Shown: positions 1 to 7,702, numbered from the stretch's first letter. The stretch is 11,583 nt of DNA from XYA12-FULL-58-9 sp001798605 (GCA_036736205.1 DAINMX010000213.1:1-11583), one strand, 5' to 3'. Notes: generated by a model from the letters alone, not told the origin. Numbers and translations are program-made.

Positions 1-1774
1 CGTCGACCGCGACGAACATGACCGTCTGCCCCTGGATGCGGAGCGCCTCCGCCTTCTCGGCGAGGACGCCGAGGTCGACGCTTAACTGAGTCATCAGGGC
101 AACATTGCCGAGGGCCACGACATGCCCGTCGACGTTGCCACTCACGCCCTTCCCGGTGATGCTCTCGAAGCCCGATGCCTCCGCCAGTTCGACAGCACGC
201 TCTTTACTCCCCACAACGATGGCAGCAGCGAGTGGATGCTCACTGCCGCGCTCGAGCGTCGCCGCGAGGCGGAGTAGCGCCTGCTCATCGAATCCCGAAA
301 CGGGAACCACAGTCACCAACTTCGGTTTTCCCTCGGTGAGTGTGCCGGTTTTGTCGACGACGAGGGTGTCGACCTTGCGCATGACCTCGATGGCCTCTGC
401 ATTGCGAAAGAGCACGCCTATCGAGGCACCTTTTCCGGTGGCGACCATGATCGACATGGGCGTCGCGAGACCAAGGGCGCAGGGGCAAGCGACAATCAGC
501 ACGGCCATGGCGTTGACCAGGGCATGCGCCAGGCGGGGCTCGGGACCGACCAGGCTCCACACGATGAAGGTGAGGACAGCGATGACGATGACGATCGGAA
601 CGAAATATCCCGAAACGACATCCGCGAGCCTCTGGATGGGAGCCCGGCTGCGTTGGGCATCGGCCACCATGGCCACGATTCGTGAGAGCAGGGTCTCGCC
701 GCCAACCTTCTCGGCGCGCATCACCAGCGACCCGGTGCCGTTCACAGTCGCCCCGACCACACGGTCTTCGGCGTGTTTCTCCACGGGAATAGACTCGCCC
801 GTGACCATCGATTCGTCGATGGAGCTCGCACCCTCGAGCACGACGCCGTCAACCGGAACCTTTTCGCCAGGACGTACCCGCAGTCTGTCACCCACAGCGA
901 CGGCGTCGAGTGGAACGTCCTCTTCCGAGCCGTCTTCGTTGAGGCGGCGCGCGCTCTTCGGGGCGAGGCCGAGAAGCTTCTTGATCGCGTTGCCGGTCGC
1001 CTGGCGCGCTCGGAGTTCGAGCACCTGACCCAAGAGGATAAGCGTGACAATGACCGCTCCCGCTTCAAAGTAGACCGCCACGACGCCGCCCTCGCGGAAC
1101 GAGGCGGGGAAGACATTGGGGATCAACGTTGCGGCCAGACTGTAAAGGTAGGCAACGCTCACGCCGAGTCCGATCAGCGTGAACATGTTGAGGCTCTTAT
1201 TCTTCACCGACTGGACCGCTCGCACGTAGAACGGCCAGGCCGCCCAGATGCAGACCGGAGTCGCGAGGAGGAGCTCAGCGAACGTACGCACGCGCGCCGA
1301 AAGCAGCCGTGCGATCGGATGACCCGGCAGCATGTCTCCCATCGCGAGGATGACGAGGGGAACCGTCACGGCAGCGGCAAACCAAAACCGCCGTTTCATA
1401 TACCGGAGCTCGTGGCTCTCCCCGTCGTCGATGCCGGCGGATGCTGCTTTCGGCTCGAGCGCCATACCGCACTTTGGGCACGTGCCCGGCTGATCCGCCT
1501 GAACCTCTGGATGCATCGGACAGGTATACGTGCCTGCGGTCTGCGTCTGCGTCTGCGTCTGCGGGAGGCTCTCGCCCTCGCCGTTGTGCAAGTACCGGCC
1601 GGGATCAGCGCTAAACTTCTTAAGACAGTGCTCGCTGCAAAAGACGGTCTCGGTTCCATTGCCGACAAAGCGGAGTGGACTCCCAAGCGACACTTTCATG
1701 CCGCAGACGGGATCGACGCCTGTAGGGGCGCTCGACTCCGGTGGGTGTTGGTGATGTCCGGTCCGCTCTTCCAT
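1..1774 (-). CDS. copA: Cu+/Ag+ P1B-type ATPase with YHS and HMBD domains (C-terminus outside window)
   Basis: ATP-driven export of monovalent copper or silver across the inner membrane. 591 codons are visible; the frame runs off the left edge. Residues 20-62 form a YHS domain (Cys24 in VCGM, Cys46 and Cys50). Residues 72-79 are a Gln-Thr repeat linker. Residues 82-108 form a heavy-metal-binding domain (YTCPMHPEV, then CPKCGM). Six hydrophobic segments follow from about residue 125. TGES of the actuator domain is at 325-328, the ion-site CPC at 430-432 in TM6, phosphorylated Asp474 in DKTGT, and the SEHPL motif with His513 that marks P1B pumps. The GDGxND hinge and last two membrane helices lie outside. 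CPC indicates Cu+/Ag+ rather than Zn/Co. The ATG at 1774 is preceded by GAGG with a 6-base spacer. A 45-bp element shared with the Met-rich lipoprotein gene lies 45 bp upstream. Alternative: a silver pump (SilP-like). Confidence 0.95.
   Translation of the reverse strand, partial: MEERTGHHQHPPESSAPTGVDPVCGMKVSLGSPLRFVGNGTETVFCSEHCLKKFSADPGRYLHNGEGESLPQTQTQTQTAGTYTCPMHPEVQADQPGTCPKCGMALEPKAASAGIDDGESHELRYMKRRFWFAAAVTVPLVILAMGDMLPGHPIARLLSARVRTFAELLLATPVCIWAAWPFYVRAVQSVKNKSLNMFTLIGLGVSVAYLYSLAATLIPNVFPASFREGGVVAVYFEAGAVIVTLILLGQVLELRARQATGNAIKKLLGLAPKSARRLNEDGSEEDVPLDAVAVGDRLRVRPGEKVPVDGVVLEGASSIDESMVTGESIPVEKHAEDRVVGATVNGTGSLVMRAEKVGGETLLSRIVAMVADAQRSRAPIQRLADVVSGYFVPIVIVIAVLTFIVWSLVGPEPRLAHALVNAMAVLIVACPCALGLATPMSIMVATGKGASIGVLFRNAEAIEVMRKVDTLVVDKTGTLTEGKPKLVTVVPVSGFDEQALLRLAATLERGSEHPLAAAIVVGSKERAVELAEASGFESITGKGVSGNVDGHVVALGNVALMTQLSVDLGVLAEKAEALRIQGQTVMFVAVD
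1539..1562 (-). repeat. Four perfect 6-bp repeats encoding a (Gln-Thr)4 linker
   Basis: On the plus strand GTCTGC is repeated four times without error. Read in the ATPase frame it gives alternating Gln and Thr (residues 72-79). It lies exactly between the YHS and HMBD domains, so a change in copy number would only lengthen or shorten the tether by two residues per unit and keep the frame. Confidence 0.85.
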
Positions 1775-1819
1775 CGTTCACCTCGACACAGCAGCCTTTC
1801 TAGGCCGCGACGGGCATGC

Positions 1820-1864
1820 CGACTATTAGGAAGTTCCAATGCCGATCGTCGCAAATTACGACAT
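1820..1864 (-). promoter_or_regulatory. Copy 1 of the 45-bp shared upstream element (copper ATPase gene)
   Basis: This stretch matches 8281-8325 at 41 of 45 positions, in the same orientation, ending 45 bp before the ATPase start codon. On the minus strand it holds a near-palindrome (GTCGT-AATTT-GCGAC), then CGGCATT and the box GGAACTTCCTAATAGTCG. A CGTCG lies 7 bp past that box in both copies, although the bases between differ. The four differences fall outside the GGAACTT box. Such conservation in otherwise unlike intergenic DNA points to a binding site or promoter. Seen directly: the repeat and its position. Inferred: metal-responsive control. Confidence 0.7.
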
Positions 1865-1883
1865 ATTGGCAGGACACCGATTT

Positions 1884-1906
1884 GGAGCGTCCGCGCCAAC
1901 CGCTCC
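1884..1906 (-). other. Stem-loop just downstream of the EFR1-type gene, possible weak terminator
   Basis: GGAGCG (1884-1889) and CGCTCC (1901-1906) form a 6-bp GC-rich stem with an 11-base loop, starting about 20 bases after the EFR1 stop codon and before the ATPase promoter region. No T-run follows on the minus strand, so it is not a standard intrinsic terminator. It could stabilise the mRNA end or be chance. Confidence 0.25.
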
Positions 1907-1926
1907 TCGCTTCCTGCGCGAGCTCA

Positions 1927-3015
1927 TCACCCGTCCAACCCTTTTGTGCCAGGGCCGTCCGCGGTCGGCGTGGTTACAGCGTTCTTTGGGGCTCGATAAC
2001 GACGCCAAAAGCCGAAATGGGTAAGAGACGTGGCAATGACGATTCGCTCGACCAGGCGCAGGCGCAGTCCGCGATGCAACAGGCGATAGAGGAGCACGAG
2101 AACCGTCAGCATCAAGGCCGCCTCGAACGCGTTGCGTAGCAGAGCGACTAGGACCCCATCACCCAGAGAAGGTGAGATGATGGGGGGTAGCGCCGGATAG
2201 ACCAGCGTCGTCAGGACGATCGACAGCAGGGCTGGAACTCCAATCGCGAAACCGTGGGCGGTTTCGATGGCACGCTTGGGACACTGGTTCATGCAGCGCA
2301 TGCAGCTCTCGCAACGGTAGGTCCAGAACGGCCGGCCATCCACGAGCTCGAGCGCGTTTGTCGGGCACTGCGCAACGCAGGCACCGCAGGCATCACAGGC
2401 GCGCGAGGCCACGAAGGACTTGGAGAACCAGAAGCGCCCAATCAGGTAATAGCCAAGCGAGATCGGGGCAATCAACAGATCCAGAGGCAGGTCCCAAAGC
2501 GCGCGCAGGTCGCGTTTGCCGTCGAGCAAGCGCTCGGCGAACCGTCGGGTGATGGTCTCACAGCGTTCGAAGATGGCGCAGATGTTGTCCTCGCGCAGGC
2601 CGGGGTGGAGCGAGATCCAGTTCGACGGCAGGTCGATGGGACGCATCCCGACCACGCGGTAGCCCTTGAGCAGGAGGACGAAAGCAGCAAGGAGCTGCGC
2701 AACGCCGCTCAGTCCCGGTAGACACACCCCGAAGAACCGAACACCTGCTCTCGTGTTGAGAACAAAGGCTCGATTTTTGTTTGGAGCACGAGGAAAAGCG
2801 AAAAGGAATCTGAGCGTGATGGGCGGGAAGTTGAAGCCGTGCGTCGGCGAAGCGATGCCCACCTCGTCATCGGAGTCGATGCGGATGGAGTGAGTCTCAA
2901 CCTTGGCAAGGTCGACGATGTCGGCTGAGCGGTCTCGGTTTCGCCAGGCAGCGACGATCCAGTGCGCGACGCTGCGGGCGTTCCCCGTGCCCGAGAAGAA
3001 GAACATTCGCAGCAT
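1927..3015 (-). CDS. EFR1-type flavodoxin/ferredoxin fusion, membrane-attached
   Basis: A 362-residue predicted electron-transfer protein. Residues 4-15 contain FFFSGTGNARS, the FMN-phosphate loop typical of flavodoxins, and the first 160 or so residues fit a flavodoxin-like fold. Two [4Fe-4S] motifs follow: Cys207/210/213/217 and Cys235/238/241/245, each ending in CP as in bacterial 2x[4Fe-4S] ferredoxins. Residues about 258-280 and 288-312 are hydrophobic and should anchor the C-terminus in the membrane. This architecture matches the EFR1 ferredoxin family, whose partners are poorly known. The ATG at 3015 is the first start after an in-frame stop; the Shine-Dalgarno signal is weak (GGGG 8 bases upstream). 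It ends 152 bp before the copper ATPase. Electron donor and acceptor cannot be read from the sequence. Confidence 0.85.
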   Translation of the reverse strand: MLRMFFFSGTGNARSVAHWIVAAWRNRDRSADIVDLAKVETHSIRIDSDDEVGIASPTHGFNFPPITLRFLFAFPRAPNKNRAFVLNTRAGVRFFGVCLPGLSGVAQLLAAFVLLLKGYRVVGMRPIDLPSNWISLHPGLREDNICAIFERCETITRRFAERLLDGKRDLRALWDLPLDLLIAPISLGYYLIGRFWFSKSFVASRACDACGACVAQCPTNALELVDGRPFWTYRCESCMRCMNQCPKRAIETAHGFAIGVPALLSIVLTTLVYPALPPIISPSLGDGVLVALLRNAFEAALMLTVLVLLYRLLHRGLRLRLVERIVIATSLTHFGFWRRYRAPKNAVTTPTADGPGTKGLDG

Positions 3016-3062
3016 CAGAGATACCCCGCAGCGGGAACAGCGAGGATCTCGGTCGTACCCAT

Positions 3063-3087
3063 GGAGGCACCTCCGGATTCATCCGGA
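3063..3087 (-). other. Two overlapping inverted repeats in the leader of the EFR1-type gene
   Basis: TCCGGA (3082-3087) pairs with TCCGGA (3072-3077) across a 4-base loop. GGAGG (3063-3067) can pair with CCTCC (3070-3074), in RNA as a 4-bp stem. The two share bases 3072-3074, so they cannot form together. They sit about 50-70 bases before the EFR1 start codon. The rest of the 176-bp gap 3016-3191 shows only a short AGGCA/TGCCT inverted repeat near 3131-3147 and no clear promoter. Confidence 0.35.
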
Positions 3088-3191
3088 AGCTTTACTCGCA
3101 ATTACCGATGGCCACAACATGTCACAACACAAGGCAGTGGTTTGCCTGATCGACTTGAGTCTGTTCCCCTAAAAGAAAAGACCATGTTGAC

Positions 3192-3674
3192 TCAGCGCGA
3201 AGGCGGCGGCGTGCGCATTTCGGTCAGTGTCAATAGATCGAAGTGCCTGGCAGACACGGCTTCTTCTTGTTTTTCACAGGCCCGACCACGGGCCCGGACT
3301 CTCTTGTCGCGTAGCTCGAGCAGTGTGCCTTCGGCCCGGTAGGACACGACCCATTCGTCTGCTTTCGTCTTCAACAGGGCACCGTCGGTTCCCTTGCCAA
3401 AAGGCCGGATCACAATCGTCCCTTCCAGGGACAGCACCTCACCGGTTGGCGTACAACCGGAACCATTGCCCCAGTTATGAGAGAATCGGTGCACGGAATG
3501 CTGGCCCACCGATTCTGCCTGCGGGGCGGACGGCTCGGAAGATGGCGACTCCCCAGCCGGCCCCGTCGGGTTAGGGGTTGCTGCGCAGGATCCTGCGACT
3601 ATGGCTACCACAGCCATGAAGAGCGACCTCATGACGTGTGTCAATGTTGGAGAAGAATCACGGCGCAGCAACAT
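3192..3674 (-). CDS. Small lipoprotein of unknown function
   Basis: A 160-residue protein that I do not recognise. A basic start (Arg4, Arg5, Arg16) leads into a hydrophobic stretch (FMAVVAIVAG) and a lipobox ending at Cys30 (AGSC). A low-complexity Pro/Ser/Glu region at 33-56 would act as a spacer from the membrane. Residues 60-150 look like a compact, beta-rich domain with two possible disulphide cysteines (in GSGCTPTGEV and RGRACEKQ). The start at 3674 is chosen because AAGGA precedes it by 8 bases; an in-frame ATG at 3632 would give a more ordinary signal peptide but lacks a ribosome site. The gene starts 59 bp after the SDR stop codon and could share its transcript. No function is claimed beyond export and lipid anchoring. 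Confidence 0.65.
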   Translation of the reverse strand: MLLRRDSSPTLTHVMRSLFMAVVAIVAGSCAATPNPTGPAGESPSSEPSAPQAESVGQHSVHRFSHNWGNGSGCTPTGEVLSLEGTIVIRPFGKGTDGALLKTKADEWVVSYRAEGTLLELRDKRVRARGRACEKQEEAVSARHFDLLTLTEMRTPPPSR

Positions 3675-3676
3675 TG
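3642..3676 (-). promoter_or_regulatory. Inverted repeat that encloses the start codon of the lipoprotein gene
   Basis: CAATGTTG and CAACATTG form a perfect 8-bp inverted repeat separated by 19 bases. In the minus-strand transcript the 5' arm contains the AUG at 3674, and the ribosome site AAGGA lies just 5' of it. The hairpin would hide the start codon. The in-frame ATG at 3632 lies just beyond the 3' arm. Confidence 0.4.
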
Positions 3677-3732
3677 GTTATTCCTTCTTGTCAGTCGTTC
3701 TTGAATGCGATGCGGAAGTGCAGTGTGCCGAA

Positions 3733-4476
3733 TTAGGTGGACTTTGAGGAAGCGTTGACGACAACCGGTAGCTTGCCGTTCCAGTCGGCCCACGACTTCG
3801 GGTTTGTCGCCAGTTCGCACATGAAGTGCGCGACGTTGGCCATGTTCGTACTTCCGGGCGCGAACAGGCCGTTCACCAGGCCCTCGTGCATCGTGTACTC
3901 CGAAACCTCGCTCTCGAGGAGCGTGTCCGGCCGAACCACCGCCCACTGAACAAGGGCGTTGGCCGAGCCGATTTTCTCGAGCAGGAAGTCCGCGGCTCGT
4001 TGGTTGTCCATGGCTGGCGGAAGCACGCCGCGGAGACCCCAGAGGAAGGCCCTTTCGAGAGAGCCCCGACGCGCGTCTAGGCCGCCCGGACGATGGACCG
4101 ACACGCTGCTCATCAAGATGAACTTGACCGGCGCTGGGGGGTCGAGCCCTTCGACCGCACGGCACAGGCGCATCGTCGCTCTCGTGACCAGGTCCTGCGG
4201 TGCTCCGAAGATGCCCTTGAGGCTGATGACGTGCCCGAGACAGGAGATGACGGCGTCGCAGCCGCGCAGGTGCTGCTTGAGGTCCTCGTCGCGCAGCGAC
4301 AGTAAGCTGGCCTCGATGACAGTCAAGTTGGGGTTCCCCGCGACTTCGGGCGGGAGCTTCCCGCGCGAACGCACAACGGCGCGTACGCTGATGCCACGGG
4401 CCAGGAGCTGCTGCAACACGCGCCGGCCGGTGCGTCCCGTACCGCCAACGAGTAGAATGTTCTGCTGAGTGGACAT
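3733..4476 (-). CDS. Atypical short-chain dehydrogenase (NAD(P)-binding, NmrA/SDRa-like)
   Basis: A 247-residue Rossmann-fold protein. Residues 6-18 (NILLVGGTGRTGR) carry the GGTGxxG dinucleotide loop of atypical SDRs. SCLGHV (about residues 80-85) and LMSSVSV (about 120-126) match the later strands of this fold. The usual YxxxK pair of classical SDRs is not seen: the segment after MSSVSV has MDNQRAADFLL instead, as in atypical members that act as reductases, isomerases or redox sensors. Substrate unknown. The ATG at 4476 is chosen over 4500 because AAGGAG stands 8 bases before it. It follows the keto-acid decarboxylase gene by 170 bp, so a separate promoter is possible. Confidence 0.8.
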   Translation of the reverse strand: MSTQQNILLVGGTGRTGRRVLQQLLARGISVRAVVRSRGKLPPEVAGNPNLTVIEASLLSLRDEDLKQHLRGCDAVISCLGHVISLKGIFGAPQDLVTRATMRLCRAVEGLDPPAPVKFILMSSVSVHRPGGLDARRGSLERAFLWGLRGVLPPAMDNQRAADFLLEKIGSANALVQWAVVRPDTLLESEVSEYTMHEGLVNGLFAPGSTNMANVAHFMCELATNPKSWADWNGKLPVVVNASSKST

Positions 4477-4513
4477 GACGAGGTCTCCTTCAAGGACCAT
4501 CGTAGCCTAGAGT

Positions 4514-4558
4514 CATGGTGTCAAGGTGGCCGAGAACCACGGTGTCAAGGCGGCCGAG
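4514..4558. repeat. Imperfect tandem repeat, 21-bp units at 24-bp spacing
   Basis: Units 4514-4534 and 4538-4558 differ at two of 21 positions. On the minus strand each contains CTTGACACC, so each carries a perfect TTGACA (-35-like) box upstream of the SDR gene. No good -10 box lies 16-18 bases after either one. The rest of the gap 4477-4646 contains no other clear element. Confidence 0.6.
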
Positions 4559-4646
4559 CAGACCTCGATCTCCGAGGCATCGACACGGGCTAAGGCGCGG
4601 GCCAAGACGGTGACTTGCGCGGTGCGGAAGCCAGCCAAGTGGTTCC

Positions 4647-6309
4647 CTAATCAAGGTGATTTGTCTTTGCCATCGATCGACCTGCACTCCGAAGAGACTC
4701 TGGACAGTCCAGCCGACCAGTGTGAATTTCGATGAAGACGAGGCTGTCCGTTGTGGCAGCCTTACTCAGTGCGTGTTCGAGCTCACCTTCCGTCCGGACA
4801 TCAAAGCTCAGACCTTCTCCGAAGACATCCACGAGTTTGTGATAGTGCCAGGGTTGGATATCGTTGTAGGGGTGATCACTGATCACCCGCTCGATCGTAT
4901 AGCCGTCATTGTTGATTAGGAAGATGAGAGGCTTGAGATGATTGCGGATCATCGTCGAGAGATCTTGGCACGTCACTTGAAATGAACCATCCCCAACGAA
5001 CAGCACGACCTGCCGGTCTTTCGCGGCCATGCCAGCGCCCAAGGTTGCCCCGACCGTATACCCAATCGATCCGTAAAAAGTCTGCCCTATGAAGGTCGTT
5101 CCTCGAGGCATGAGCATTTCTGCGGCACTGAAAAGAGACACACCTGTTTCAGCAATGACGATTGAATTGTCTTTTAGGAAATGACTCAAGCGATCGAAGA
5201 AACGTTTGATGGTAAGTGACTTGGGCGCATCAGGACGATATGGCTCTGTGTGTCTGTGCACGCAGCCATCGGTTGCACATTGGATCTCCTGTGTTCTAGG
5301 GTCCCGCCTTGACAGTTTTTCCTTCAGTCCAAGGATGAAATCATGGAGTGTGACGTTCTCGTAATAATGGTGTTTCATCTTCACCGAGCGGATGTTGGCT
5401 CGGATCGTCTTTGATTCGTCGAGGTTCGTTGTGAAGCCACCCGTGTTGAAATCGGTCAGCAATGCCCCGAGGTGTAAAACGCAATCAGCGGAATCGACTC
5501 GATTCCGCACATAATCGCGACTTCGATCTCCTTGAAAGAGACCAATGAATTGCGGGTGGTCTTCCGAAAGGACGGCCTTGCCTAACATCATGGTGACATA
5601 AGGAAAGCCTGTCTTGTCGAGAAGACCCGCGAATTCCTCATGCAGTTTGAAGCGTATCAACTCCGCGTCGCCGATCACTATTGGTTTCTGTGCCTTATCC
5701 AGCGTACTAACCGCTTCGTTGACCGCCTCTCTGAGGGCGTCCTGATCACTCGACGCAGGCGCTCGCAAGAGGAGCGCATTCGGCCGCTTGCACTTCATCA
5801 TCACCACATCTGTTGGAAGACTGATGTAAACCGGTTGCTGGTGAGAGAGGCACGCCGATAACACCCGGTCGATCTCAGCCGGAGCTGTTTCAGCCGACAT
5901 GAGCTGGGTAGAGGCCACGGTGATTTTTTCATACATCCGCAAGGGAACCTGATAATCGCCCAAAGTGTGATGCAAAAGCGGTCGCGTCTGGAAATGAATG
6001 GTCGCTGGTGAGCCGGTGATCACCACTACCGGCACGCGTTCGGCAAATGCTCCCGCCACACCATTGATGGCACTTAGTTCGCCGACACCATACGTTGAGG
6101 AAAATGCACCTATGCCACGAATGCGTGCGTAACCGTCGGCAGCGTAGGCCGCGTTGAGCTCATTGCACGTCCCAACATAGGTGAGCTCGCTCTTGAGTAC
6201 CTGGTTGAAGAAACCCAGGACAAAATCTCCCGGCACACCAAAAAGGTGATCCACCCCGATCTCCTTGAGCCGGGTAATGAGATAGTCAGCAACGGTGATC
6301 TCTGAACCA
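4647..6309 (-). CDS. ThDP-dependent 2-keto-acid decarboxylase (PDC/IPDC family), N-terminus in gap
   Basis: Non-oxidative decarboxylation of a 2-keto acid (pyruvate, indolepyruvate or phenylpyruvate) to the aldehyde and CO2 in the cytoplasm. 554 codons are visible; the reading frame continues into the 100-N gap, and comparison with Zymomonas PDC suggests only a few residues are missing. From the first complete codon after the gap, the catalytic residues fall on the Zymomonas numbering: Glu50 (NELNAAYAADGYAR), the His113-His114 pair (LLHHTLGDY) and Glu473 (NNDGYTIE). The ThDP/Mg motif GDGS...NN is present. Where Zymomonas PDC has WGHIGW this protein has YGSIGYT, closer to indolepyruvate/branched-chain decarboxylases, so the substrate is open. 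The gene is visibly less GC-rich than both flanks, possibly from horizontal transfer. It lies downstream of pyruvate kinase. Confidence 0.9.
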
Positions 6310-6409
6310 NNNNNNNNNNNNNNNNNNNNNNNNNNNNNNNNNNNNNNNNNNNNNNNNNNNNNNNNNNNNNNNNNNNNNNNNNNNNNNNNNNNNNNNNNNN
6401 NNNNNNNNN
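6310..6409. other. Assembly gap, 100 N
   Basis: Exactly 100 N, the usual placeholder for unknown length. It removes the end of pyruvate kinase and the start of the decarboxylase. About 40-50 pyruvate kinase residues and a few decarboxylase residues are missing, which needs more than 100 bases. Confidence 0.98.
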
Positions 6410-7702
6410 CTCAATGGGCTCCGGTGCGTGGACCGGAGACACTCCGTATGAGAACTGCAACCCCTGACACGTTGCTTCGTCCGCACTGACGGCGGCGATC
6501 CACACAGGCAGCATGAAACGCGCGACCAACCGCGCAGTGTATCCTGTTGTGGTGGGAACGATGACCGCCGATGGGGCGAGGCGAGCCACAATGTCGTGAA
6601 CACTGCGCGAGATAAGATCCACGAGATCAGTGTTGCCATCGCGTTTGTAACCAGCGAAGAGATCTTGAGCGTCGATTGCCGGGCGAATGGGCTCGGTCGC
6701 GGCCGCGATCTTGGCAAGCATAGTGACTGCCTCGACGGGAAATTGTCCTATTGCCGATTCTTCGGACAGCATGACGCCATCGGTGCCATCCAAGACGGCG
6801 TTGGCCACATCGGTGGATTCAGCTCGGGTAGGGCGTTTGCGGCTCACCATTGATTCAAGCATTTGCGTGGCCGTGATCACCGGCTTGCCGAACAGGTTGG
6901 CCTTGCTGGTCAACTGCTTCTGGACCACTGCCAGTCTCTCGATGGGGGTTTCGACTCCCAGGTCGCCGCGAGCGATCATAATCCCGTCGGCCGCTTGTAG
7001 GATCTCGTCGATGTTGGCCAATGCTCCGGCTCGTTCAATCTTGGCGATAATGAACGGATGACACCCAAGCTCTGCTGCTGCCTTTCGCACCAAGGCAACA
7101 TCGGTCGCTGTCTCGACAAAGGACTGGCTGACGGCATCCACACCGTTTTCCATCGCAAACTTCAGACAGTCTCTATCGTGTTCGGTGAAGGCGCTCACGC
7201 CCAGGTCGATCCCCGGCAGGTTCAACCCCTTGCGCGAGCGCAGCTCGCCCCCGACGAGCACGCTGCAATGGACGTCTTTGCCGTCGATGCTGACCACCTT
7301 CAATTGAATGATACCGTCATTCAGAAAAAGGGTATCACCTGCCTTCACGACCGCGGGCAGGCGCGGGAAGGTCATGAAGGCGCGTTGCCGATTGCCGATG
7401 ACCTCGTTCGTCGTTAGCGTGAATGTTTTTCCTTGCTCCAATTCGATCGGCTCGTCCGCCAATTGCCCAATCCTCATCTTGGGACCGGGTAGGTCGGCCA
7501 TGATCGACACGCGCTTGCCCGCCGTGCGAGCTGCCCTGCGAAGGTTGGCGATAGCCGTCCCGTGCCAGTGAAAATCGCCGTGCGAAAAATTCAGGCGGGC
7601 GATGTTCATTCCGGCACGCAGCATTTGCAGCATGATCTCTGGCGAGTCGCACTTCGGTCCGATCGTGCACACGATCTTGGTCTTGTTCGGGGCAAGCATC
7701 AT
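6410..7702 (-). CDS. pyk: Pyruvate kinase, C-terminus in gap
   Basis: Transfers phosphate from phosphoenolpyruvate to ADP in the last step of glycolysis. 431 of about 475 expected residues are visible. The family signatures are in order: KIVCTIGPKCDS (9-20), ARLNFSHG (35-42), DLPGPKMRIG (70-79), the active-site segment FIIAKIE with Lys221 and metal ligand Glu223, ARGDLG with Asp247, ITATQMLESM (276-285) and PTRAESTDVANAVLDGTD. The loop after it reads MLSEESAIGQFPVEAV where most enzymes have MLSGETAxGxYPVEAV, so the Gly-Glu-Thr is changed. The allosteric C-domain is cut by the gap. The ATG at 7702 follows AAAGGAG by 7 bases; the ATG at 7706 is too close to it and 7699 a little far. Its product is a possible substrate of the decarboxylase encoded next. 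Confidence 0.95.

Noticed and set aside
1826..1845. GG-N10-GC (AGGAAGTTCCAATGCC) on the plus strand inside the shared element, also in the copy at 8281-8325, as a sigma-54 promoter
   Set aside because: It would fire into the 3' ends of minus-strand genes in both places, and the middle bases fit the consensus poorly.
773..1999. Long plus-strand open frame of 408 codons opposite the copper ATPase
   Set aside because: The minus-strand frame has every P-type ATPase motif; the plus product is Arg/His-rich with no domain and is an antisense shadow of GC-rich DNA.
3016..3060. Cys-x2-Cys (RCSRCG) coded in frame just before the EFR1-type start, as an extended N-terminus with a zinc ribbon
   Set aside because: An in-frame stop lies a few codons upstream and no start codon lies between it and the ATG at 3015.
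4626..4646. Short hairpin directly after the decarboxylase stop codon, as a terminator
   Set aside because: The stem is bulged (4 plus 3 bp) and no T-run follows on the minus strand.
4490..4687. Small minus-strand open frame of 65 codons between the decarboxylase and SDR genes
   Set aside because: It overlaps both neighbours, has no ribosome site, and its apparent repeats only reflect the 21-bp DNA repeat.
6110..7702. Open frame of 530 codons reading from pyruvate kinase through the N gap, as a pyruvate kinase fusion
   Set aside because: After the gap it runs in a frame other than that of the decarboxylase. It is an artefact of treating N as coding.
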